From Deltaproteobacteria bacterium (GTDB lineage: Bacteria > Desulfobacterota > Desulfobacteria > Desulfobacterales > Desulfatirhabdiaceae): a stretch of DNA of 36,304 nucleotides. The position numbers and the translations under genes are program-made. Positions 17,201-25,378 of this stretch are shown here, piece by piece. Location: contig JACRBZ010000021.1 in NCBI GenBank assembly GCA_016219185.1, positions 1 through 36,304 of the forward strand. Direction: 5' to 3'. Every line of letters begins with the position of its first letter. Positions within the stretch are counted from its first letter, which is position 1. A model generated the notes under the pieces. The model ran no database searches, was not told the DNA's origin, and saw nothing but the letters and a program-made list of their open reading frames with translations.

Positions 17201-17623
17201 TTAGGCTTTTGCCCATTTTTTTAATGGATTGGGTCCAAGCGCCTTAATATGTTCAGTCATCTCTTTTGCATACGCCGCAAATGTCGGCCCTTCTCCGGAA
17301 GAAAGGTTATACATGCGAACGCGATCCCCTTCAAGCCCCACTTCATCAAGCAAAGCGCGGGCTTGTTCCACCCTTTGCCTGGCCTTGAAATTTCCTTGTT
17401 TGTAATGACAGGATCCTTCCAGGCAGCCCACCACATACACCCCGTCCGCACCTTTCTGAATCGCGCTCAGAAGGTACATCAAATCCACTTTTCCGGTACA
17501 GGGAACCCGGATAATTTTAATATTTGCCGGATAATCGAGTCGCATCGAACCTGCCAGGTCCGCGGCTGAATACCCTCAATAATCGCAGCAAAATGTGATA
17601 ATGGTTGGTTCAAATTCGGACAT
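17201..17623 (-). CDS. MvhD/FlpD-like [2Fe-2S] subunit 1, selenoprotein (UGA at 17576-17578)
   Basis: 140 aa when the UGA is read as Sec16. MvhD proteins carry a [2Fe-2S] cluster and pass electrons between a donor and HdrA. The N-terminus reads FCCDY-U-GYSAADLAG, where the family has a Cys (as in LCNWCAYAGADLAG of the second copy at 21258). Other conserved sites are Cys42 (RVPCTGKVD), Cys67 and Cys72 (VVGCLEGSCHY). The ATG overlaps the hdrA1 stop by one base (TGATG), so translation is coupled. The start is fixed by this overlap and by similarity upstream of the UGA; a start at 17545 after the UGA would lose the first cluster motif. A SECIS-like hairpin follows at 17562-17546. hdrCB starts 15 bases downstream. 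Confidence 0.88.
17546..17562 (-). promoter_or_regulatory. SECIS-like hairpin of mvhD1
   Basis: Starts 13 nt after the UGA. 7-bp stem cggacct / aggttcg (one G-U pair) with a 3-nt loop ggc. Confidence 0.6.
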
Positions 17624-20600
17624 CACATCCCCCCCGCCAGCAAGGCTTCTATTTTGCATAAAATCTGGTCATCTTCATAATAATTGAGCTGAATCGTCTG
17701 TCTGGGGCATACGCCCGCGCATATCCCGCATCCGTGGCAGATGGCCTCGTCAATTTCAATAACCTGTTTTTCAGTATTAAAAACCGGCACGCTAAAGGGA
17801 CAGGACCTGACGCAGGTCAGACATTTCACGCAGTGTTCCGTATCCACCTGGGCTGTAATGGCCGATAGCTTTATTTGAGATTTGGACAAAAACGTCGTGG
17901 CCCGGGATGCCGCGGCCTGGGCCTGGGCAATGGTTTCCGTAATCAGTTTGGGGCCGTGAGCCGTACCGCAAAGGAATATCCCGTCTCCCGGCATATCCAC
18001 CGGGCGAAGCTTGACATGGGCTTCAATGAAATAGCCTTCGGGATTGCGGTTGAACTTCATGATCCCGCAAAGCTCCGTGGTATCCTCAGCCACCATGCCG
18101 GCACTCAAAGTCACCAGATCCGCCTGAATCTCAAGATTCCGCTGTAGGATATGGTCTTTCACCGTCACCATCATGCCTTCGGGTGAAGACGCAACCTGGG
18201 GCGGATTTTCCGATTCAAACCGGATAAAGATGACGCCCAGGTTTCTGGCTTCCTTATAAAAATCCTCCATCAGGCCGTAAGTTCGAATATCCCGGTACAG
18301 CACATAAACATTGGTTTCGGGATTTTGCTTCTTGATGATCAGGGCGTTTTTAACCGCATTCTGACAGCAGATCCGGGAGCAGTTTTCATTTTCATCATTT
18401 CTGGATCCCACGCACTGGATCATGACAACCGCCGACAGATCCGCAGCACCTTTTTCTTCCAAAATATCGCCAAGCTGAACCTGGGTTACAACACGCGGAT
18501 CCTGGCCGTAAGCATATTCCTTGGGAGTATATTCCTTACCGCCGGTTGCAACAATAATGATTCCATGTTTGATGGTGCGTTTTTCATCATTGGAACCCAT
18601 AACAACATCCGTGGTAAAATTGCCTTTATAGCCGCTGAAATCAACGACCCTGGCGCCGGTTAACACCTCGATTTTCTCATGAGACGTAACGTCTGAAACG
18701 AGTTTTTTCAAATAAGCCCGAATATCCCCGCCTTCAATGGTATGATGCAGTTTTCTGGAAAATCCACCCAGCTCGGTCTCTTTTTCAAGAAGCGCCACAT
18801 GAAATCCCTGCTTGCCAAGTCCCAGCGCGGCATTCATGCCAGCCACGCCGCCCCCGATGACCAGGGCCTGTTTATTGACCGAAATCACTTTTTCCTTGAG
18901 CTGCTTCAAGGTTGCAGACCGGGCAACAGCCATCCGGACCAGGTCTTTTGCCTTTTGCGTGGCAATCGCGGGGGTTTTGGAATGAATCCAGGAGTTCTGG
19001 TTGCGGATATTGGCCATTTCAAACAAATAGCGGTTCAGCCCGCAGGCCTCCAGAGTTTCCATAAACATCTGCTCATGGGTTTTGGGACTGCAGGATGCCA
19101 CGACCACGCGGTTCAGCTTGTGCTCGATGATCTTTTCCTTGATCTTATCCTGGGTGTCCTGAGAGCACGTAAAAAGGTTGTGATCCGTGTATGCCACATA
19201 AGGAAGACCCGCGGCATATTCGGTGACCGCCGGAACATTCACGACTCCCCCGATATTGATACCGCAGTTGCAGACAAAGACCCCGATCCGCGGGGTTTCC
19301 GAGGCCACATCCTGCTGATCCGGCATCTCAATGACCTTGGTATCGGTCCCGCGAGCCACGCTAAGATCCGAGCCCGCGGCGCAGGCAGCCGCGCTTGCCT
19401 CGGTAATGGAGCCAGGAATGTCTTTGGGGCCTTGAAAAACCCCGCAGGTATAAACCCCTTCCCGTGACGTGGAAACCGGGGTAAAAGGATCGGTTTCCAC
19501 AAAATTATATTGATCTAATTCAATCCCTAATTGCTGGGCCAATATTTTTGAGGTTTCAGGCACCTGAAGCCCCACGGAAAGAACCACCATGCTGAAGGTT
19601 TCTTCCAGGATTTCACCGGCTTCATTTACATAGCGCACGGTCAGATCTCCGGTTTCCGGAATCTCCGTAACCGTATGGACTCTCGACTTGATAAAGCGGA
19701 CTCCGTCCTTGTTCTTGGCCCTCAGATAATATTTTTCATAATCTTTGCCGAAGGTGCGGATGTCCATGTTAAAAATGGCGCAATCCAGATTACCGTGCGC
19801 ATGTTCCTTGGCAATCATGGCTTCTTTGACCGCATACATACAGCAGACCGAAGAACAATAGCCATTTCCGCATTTATTGGTGTCGCGGGAGCCAATACAC
19901 TGAAGCCAGGCAATCTTTTTGGGTTCTTCCCGGTCCAGGGGACGACATAAATGTCCGCGATACGGGCCGGATGCGCTCAGTATCCGTTCGAATTCCTCGC
20001 TGGTAACCACATTGGTATATTTCCCGTAGCCGAGAAAATCAAGCTTGGAAGGGTCATACCCCTGACTGCCCGACGCCAAAATGATGGAGCCGACGGTCAG
20101 AGTGGATTCCCGCTCGATTTCATCATACTGGATGGCCTTGGCAACGCACATGTTCTCGCAGAGCCCGCAGCCGATGCAGGTATCGGTGTCAATCCCGAAA
20201 GCCAGGGGAACCGCCTGAGGATATTCTATGAAGGCGGCCCTGCGGTCGTCCAGCCCCTTGTTGTAGCGGTTGACGGCTGTAACCGGGCAATGACGGGCAC
20301 ATTCTCCGCAGCCCGTGCATTTTACCGGATCAATGTACCGGGGATGGTTGACCAGAGTGACGGTAAAATTTCCGGGCTCTCCTTCAACCGTTTTGATTTC
20401 GCTATTGGTGATGATATTGACGTTCAGATGCCGGCCGACCTCGACCAGTTTGGGTGAGATCACTCACATGGCGCAATCATTGGTCGGAAAGGTCTTATCC
20501 AGCCGGGCCATCATGCCCCCGACCGTCGGCAGCTTATCAACGAGATGCACATAATAATCTGAATTGGCCAGATCCAGAGAGGCCTGCATGCCGGCAATTC

Positions 20601-20652
20601 CGGCGCCCACGACCATCACTGATCCACTTGTCTTGCCACGAACCGATCCCAT
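17623..20652 (-). CDS. hdrA: HdrA-like double-length flavoprotein 1, selenoprotein (UGA at 20464-20466)
   Basis: 1009 aa with Sec63. The N-terminal flavin unit starts SVMVVGAGIAGMQASLDLA, followed by [21 protein letters not shown], the HdrA site where Cys or Sec is known in the family. Two ferredoxin motifs follow at about 112-122 (CTGCGECARHC) and 159-169 (CIGCGLCENMC). From residue 456 (IGVFVCNCG) a second HdrA-type unit runs: ASCSPKTHE, NIRNQNSWIH and a second FAD fold at about 598-612 ([14 protein letters not shown]). It ends with two more 4Fe-4S motifs (C941-C951 and C972-C982). A single HdrA is about 650 aa, so this is a fusion of an extra N-terminal flavin half with a full HdrA. HdrA is the bifurcating flavin subunit of soluble Hdr complexes. 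AGAGGAG precedes the ATG. Confidence 0.92.
20431..20448 (-). promoter_or_regulatory. SECIS-like hairpin of hdrA1
   Basis: Starts 15 nt after the UGA. 7-bp stem ctggtcg / cggccgg (two G-U pairs) with loop aggt. Identical base for base to the element in hdrA2. Confidence 0.65.
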
Positions 20653-20708
20653 GGAATAACTCCTCTAGCGTAACACTCTACACTATGTTATACGTAATGA
20701 TATATTTT

Positions 20709-21458
20709 TTATAACGCCCCGAAAACAGGAACACATTCCGTATGGCCCTTGAACTCGACCATATTGGTCTTTTCCATATCCGCCAGAAGATAGGAAATCC
20801 GTTTCAGCTCCAGCCCGATGCGCTGGCTGATGGTTCTGACAGATGTAAATCCCGCGATGATGGCCTGGCGGATCAACTGCTTGTGGTATTCCCTTTCGAG
20901 AACTTCATCAAGAATCGCCTCAAACCGTGCCTTTTCACACTTACGGCCATAAACATCGCCTCTGGTTAGAAGTTTCACTTCTTTTCCAACCATCCAGCGC
21001 AGGGTTTCGGCTTTTAACGTTTCTTCAGCAGCCGCAAGCTCCATGGAAAACAGCGCGGGATCAAAATTACCCTGCGCTTTGACGCTGTCAATGACACCTG
21101 TGGATATATCGACAAAACGCTGGGCTTCGGCAGAAGAAAGCCATGCCAGATGGAGCCGGTTCTCACCGATACCGGAGAGTTTCAGCAGTTTTTGGGTCAT
21201 GAGAATCTTTTTTTCAGCTTGAATATTACCTTCCAGGTAATGGCAGTCGCCGAAATGTCAGCCGGCCACCAGTACGCCGTCGCACCCGCTTTTCAGTGCC
21301 TGTACAATAAAGAGCGGATCCACGCGCCCCGAACACATGACCCGGACGGTTCTCATATTCGAGGGGTACTGAAGCCTGGATACCCCTGCCAGGTCGGCCC
21401 CGGCGTAGGCGCACCAGTTACAGAGAAACGCAACGATTTTGGGTTCAACTTGTTCCAT
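20709..21458 (-). CDS. MvhD-like subunit 2 with C-terminal winged-helix-like extension, selenoprotein (UGA at 21258-21260)
   Basis: 249 aa with Sec67. Residues 1-130 are MvhD-like: FLCNWCAYAGADLAG (Cys13, Cys16), Cys42 in RVMCSGRVDP, then VLVAG-U-HFGDCHYLEGN, where the family motif is G-C-H-x-G-D-C-H-Y. Coding similarity continues through the UGA, so the two open pieces (21458-21261 and 21257-20709) are one gene. Residues about 150-249 are an added helical domain ending in a winged-helix-like run (TSVRTISQRIGLELKRISY, LLADMEKTNMVEFKG), whose role is unknown. AAGGTG stands before the ATG. 38 bases separate it from hdrA2 and 56 from hdrA1. A SECIS-like hairpin lies at 21241-21225. Likely role: electron entry or exit for the adjacent HdrA. 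Confidence 0.87.
21225..21241 (-). promoter_or_regulatory. SECIS-like hairpin of mvhD2
   Basis: Starts 16 nt after the UGA. Perfect 7-bp stem attacct / aggtaat with a 3-nt loop gga. Confidence 0.7.
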
Positions 21459-21496
21459 ATTTACACCTTTTGGATAGTGATTAATAATTCACCGCG

Positions 21497-24400
21497 TTAA
21501 ACTGCCGCACAGACAGCCGCCATAATCTGTTCATCCCGGAAATGCAGCATATCAATGGCCTTCTTTGGACAGGATGAGGCACAAAGCCCGCATCCCTTGC
21601 AAGAAGCGGAAATGTTTTTGGCTTTAAATCCCTTTCCGTCCGCATCTTCCTGGATAATGGCGCCAAAGGGACAGACTTCGGTGCACAGGCCGCAGCCGAT
21701 ACACAGATCCCGGTTGACCTGAGAGACCAGCGGGGATATCTGAATGGAAGTCCTGGCCAGAACCGTCGCTGCCCGGCCGGCCGCCGCCATTGCCTGGGCA
21801 ATGCTTTCATCCAGCGACTTGGGATAATGGGCCAGACCGCAGACAAAGAGGCCATCCGATGCAAAATCCACGGGTCGCAACTTGGCATGGGCTTCCATAA
21901 AGAATTTTTCGGCATTGACAGGAACCTTGTAAAACGCGGCAATATCCTCATTCGGAGAAGGCTCGATGGCGGTTGCCAGATTCACCACATCCGCATGGAT
22001 CAAAAGCTCTTTCTGGAGAATCGGATCAAATACCCGAACATCGAGTCCATCGGGGGCTTCCGTCACAACGGGTTTTTTCTCCAGGCTGTAGCGGACGAAG
22101 ATCACACCTTTTTCTCTGGCCTTTTTATAGAGAATTTCCCGTTCACCAAAGGTTCGAATATCCCGGTAAAGGACAAAGACATCGGTTTCCGGCTGTTTTT
22201 CCTTGATTGCGATGGCCTGGGATACGGATGCCGAACAGCAGATCCGGGAGCAGTAAGGCCGCTTTTCATCCCGGGAGCCTACGCACTGAATAAAGACCAC
22301 GCTCCCTGCTCCGACCAGTTTTTCCGGGTGGTTCTCCAGATCGTGCCACCGGGTGACGGACGGATGCTTACCGTAAAGGTATTCTTCGGTTCCGGCTGCC
22401 TGACCACCGGTTGCCACAATGGCAACACCGTGTTGAATGGAATGGCTTTTTTCGCCGGCCTGAATCCGGGTTTCAAAATTTCCCACAAAACCGGACGCCT
22501 CGACAACTTCAGCCCGGGTCAAGACCGAAATCCGGGGATGCAGGCTGATGCGTTCGATCAGATTCTTTAGAAACGCCTGGACATCTTCCCCGGACCAGGT
22601 GCTGTGCACATCCCGGGCAGAACCGCCCAGAGCTCCGGATTTTTCAACAAGGGTCGCACTAAAACCCTGATCCGCCAAGCTGAGTGCCGCAGTCATGCCG
22701 GCAACGCCGCCGCCGATGACAAGGGCGGACTTGTTGACGCTCACGGACAGCGATGGAATCGGCTCCAGCAGTGTTGCCCGGGTGATCGCCATTCGGACCA
22801 GATCCTTGGCCTTCTCCGTTGCCTTTTCCTTTTCCCCCGAATGAACCCAGGTGCACTGATTCCGGATGTTTGCCATTTCGAACAGATAGGCGTTCAATCC
22901 TGCGTTTCGAATGGTTTCCTGAAACAGCGGCTCGTGCGTTCTCGGCGTACAGGCCGCAACCACGATGCGGTTCAGGCGCTGCTCCCGAATGATCTCGACC
23001 ATTTTCTCCTGAGCATCCTGGCTGCAGGCAAAAAGGGGCTCTTCGGTATAGACCACATTGCCCAGCTCCCTGGCGTATGCTGCAACGGCCGGGACATCGG
23101 CAATACCGCCGATATTGATGCCGCAGTTGCAGACAAATACGCCAATTCGTGGCTCCTCATCCTGAACGGCCAGTTCATCCGGAAAGATTTTTTCCTTTAC
23201 CAGAGTGCCTCTGGCCGCTGAAAGACTGATTCCGGCAGAACAGGCGGCGGCGCTGGCTTCAACCACGGACTGCGGTATATCCTTGGGGCCCTGAAGCGCG
23301 CCCGCCACAAAAATCCCTTCCCGTGATGTAGAGACCGGGGCGATATCGGACGTTTTGACGAATTTATAGGAGTTCAGCTCCACGCCAAGGGTTTGGGCAG
23401 CCTCGATGGCGGATGCCGCCGGCTCCATGCCCACGGAAAGCACCACCATGTCGAAGTCTTCGGACACGCGCTCCCCGGCGTCCGTTGCGTACGCCAGGTT
23501 AAGGGTCCCGGTCTCATCGATTTCGGTAATGGTATGAACCCTGGAGCGAATAAAACGGACTCCCTGGGACTTGGCGCGTTCATAATATTTTTCAAAATCC
23601 TTGCCGTGGGTCCGCATGTCCATGAAAAAGATGGCGGGCTCGAAATCCGGTCCCAGATGCTCCTTGGCAATCACCGATTCCTTGATGGCATACATGCAGC
23701 AGACCGAAGAGCAGTATTCATTGTCGCAGCGGTTCAAATCGCGTGATCCGACGCACTGGAGCCAGGCGATTTTTTTGGGTTCTTTTCCGTCCGAGAGACG
23801 ATGAACATGACCTCCGAAAGGGCCTCCGGCAGACAGAATCCGTTCAAATTCCATGCTGGTAACCACATTGGGGAATTTGGCGTGCTGGAAATTATCAAGC
23901 CTGTCCGGATTAAACGGGGTAAATCCCGCAGTCAGGATGACCGAACCCACATTGAGGGTAATATCCTTTTCGGTATCATCAAAATTAATGGCGTTTGTCG
24001 GACAGAATTTTTCACAGGCCCGGCATTTGCCTTTCTGAAAATAAATACACCGATTTTTATCTATGGCATACTTCAGCGGCACTGCCTGGGCATAAGGGAC
24101 GTAAATGGCTTTTCGCTTGGCCAGCCCTTCATTAAACGGGTCCGTGGTTTTTACAGGACATTTTTCCGCACAGGTTCCACAGGCAATACATTTTTCCATA
24201 TCCACAAAACGGGGGGATTGCTTGAGGGTAACGGTAAAATCGCCAGAATCGCCAGAAATAGAAGTAACTTTGGAAAGGGTGAGAAGTTCGATGTTCATGT
24301 GCCGGCCGACCTCGACCAGTTTTGGAGAAATAATTCACATGGAACAGTCGTTGGTGGGAAACGTCTTATCCAGCTGGGCCATGGCACCGCCGATGGCCGG

Positions 24401-24517
24401 GCTTTCTTCAACCAGGTAAACATAGTATCCAGATTCGGCCAGATCCAGAGCCGACTGCATACCCGTGATACCACCGCCCACAACCAAAACAGATCCTACC
24501 GGAGTTTTGTTGCTCAT
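21497..24517 (-). CDS. hdrA: HdrA-like double-length flavoprotein 2, selenoprotein (UGA at 24335-24337)
   Basis: 1006 aa with Sec61. Same plan as hdrA1: [19 protein letters not shown], then [21 protein letters not shown], ferredoxin motifs at about 110-120 ([11 protein letters not shown]) and 157-172 (a wider-spaced set C-x7-C-x2-C-x3-C around CRACEKFC), the second HdrA unit from [17 protein letters not shown] fold [14 protein letters not shown], and two C-terminal 4Fe-4S motifs ([22 protein letters not shown]). Starting translation at the ATG 24298 would remove the FAD-binding N-terminus and the Sec, so the UGA is taken as readthrough. AGGAAG precedes the ATG at 24517. It is the first gene of the seven-gene operon, with a promoter and Fur-box-like site about 240 bases upstream. 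Most likely the second flavin subunit of the same complex, or an alternative partner for one MvhD. Confidence 0.92.
24302..24319 (-). promoter_or_regulatory. SECIS-like hairpin of hdrA2
   Basis: Starts 15 nt after the UGA. 7-bp stem ctggtcg / cggccgg with loop aggt containing GGU, the loop sequence important in the E. coli fdhF element. Confidence 0.65.
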
Positions 24518-24733
24518 TTTTGTCTTCCTGTTTTTCTCGGTAATTTAAGGGTGTCCACAACGCAAACAAGCCATAATATAATAGGTTATTTCACTGCAAA
24601 TTAATACACAAACGATATCAATGTGTTATAAGAATATGGCTTATTTCTAATAACATCATTAATGGCCTGAATTTAAATCATTGCCAAATAATCTATTGGG
24701 TGTCAAGGAAAATTATTAGGTTTGTAATTAAAT

Positions 24734-24752
24734 GATAATGATTATCGATATC
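24734..24752. promoter_or_regulatory. Fur-box-like operator
   Basis: GATAATGATTATCGATATC matches the classical 19-bp Fur box in 16 positions. It lies 10 bases past the TATAAT on the - strand, at the expected start of transcription, where a bound repressor would block initiation. Iron control suits an operon whose products carry many Fe-S clusters. Binding is inferred. Confidence 0.55.
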
Positions 24753-24762
24753 AATTTTTTAT

Positions 24763-24790
24763 ATTATACACCATAACCCATCTTTTGCAA
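24763..24790 (-). promoter_or_regulatory. Probable promoter of the hdr-mvh-met operon
   Basis: On - a TTGCAA (24790-24785) and a perfect TATAAT (24768-24763) are spaced 16 bp apart, giving a start near 24756 and a leader of about 240 nt. A second, weaker candidate lies nearer the gene: TTGACA (24706-24701) with AATGAT (24682-24677), spacing 18. Confidence 0.5.
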
Positions 24791-24831
24791 TGCCTTCATT
24801 GGCTTAACGCTTCTTTTGGAGGTAATTAATT

Positions 24832-25086
24832 TTAATTTTCATAAGATAGTTCAAAGCGGTGTAAGTTGTCCATTGGTTTTGCTGAATTTCGCAGTAATTC
24901 AATGAAAAATGAAGATATTGGGCGTTTGATGAATTCTGACGAATTGTTCACAACTTGTTTATAACCTGAGATCACCTTAAAATGTTTGACAAATAAACCG
25001 GTTTTTAAAAAGCTGTATTTCTGGTCAGTTGCCTGTTGTTCATCAATTATATCATTACAAATCTGATAGATATGTTGTGGGTACAT
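24832..25086 (-). CDS. Small hypothetical protein (doubtful)
   Basis: 84 aa from ATG 25086. Lys/Phe/Asn-rich, helical in appearance (YQICNDIIDEQQATDQKYSF, FFIELLRNSAKPMDN), with no signal peptide and no motif I recognise. The ribosome binding site is weak and the region is AT-rich, which favours chance open frames. It precedes the hdr operon on the same strand. Kept as possible only. Confidence 0.3.
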   Translation of the reverse strand: MYPQHIYQICNDIIDEQQATDQKYSFLKTGLFVKHFKVISGYKQVVNNSSEFIKRPISSFFIELLRNSAKPMDNLHRFELSYEN

Positions 25087-25378
25087 TTTTATTGGCGGCC
25101 TTTCACAATTCGGTTTTATCCCGGTTGACTCTTACCGGATGCTCAGATAAAACCAGACTCACTTGAACGAAGCCATCAAGTTCACCCATTATTTACCGTG
25201 AGACAATTCATGAATGTGATAAGTCTTTTCTCGTTTCACCCATGCTCTACACTTTCACATTTACTGATGTCTTCAGGTTGTGATTGTTGCTCCAACATTT
25301 TCCATCTTTTATAAATAACAACATTCCCATTTCACACGCATCCTAATTTCACAACTTACCTGAGCTGGTGACACCGTT

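Larger units (their letters stand above)
24518..25378. other. AT-rich intergenic region between the hdr operon and the dnaA-like gene
   Basis: 861 bases. It holds the operon leader, two possible promoters and the Fur-box-like site, then an 84-codon frame on - (24832-25086) listed separately. From 25087 to 25378 there is no open frame and no clear promoter. I looked for DnaA boxes (TTATNCACA type) and found only single weak resemblances such as TTGTTCACA near 24944, so an origin is not supported. Confidence 0.4.

Noticed and set aside
18742..19467. Long open frames on + opposite hdrA, acyl-CoA dehydrogenase and other - strand genes
   Set aside because: They are antisense to strongly conserved genes, carry no recognisable motifs or ribosome binding sites, and are a by-product of codon use.
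24335..24517. Separate short genes ending at the UGA codons (20464-20652, 24335-24517, 21258-21458) and shorter hdr/mvh genes starting after them
   Set aside because: Family similarity runs unbroken through each UGA, later starts would lose FAD- or Fe-S-binding parts and have no ribosome binding sites, and a hairpin follows each UGA. They are read as single selenoprotein genes.
24832..25378. Replication origin upstream of the dnaA-like gene
   Set aside because: No cluster of DnaA boxes and no dnaN, rpmH or similar neighbours; only isolated weak matches.
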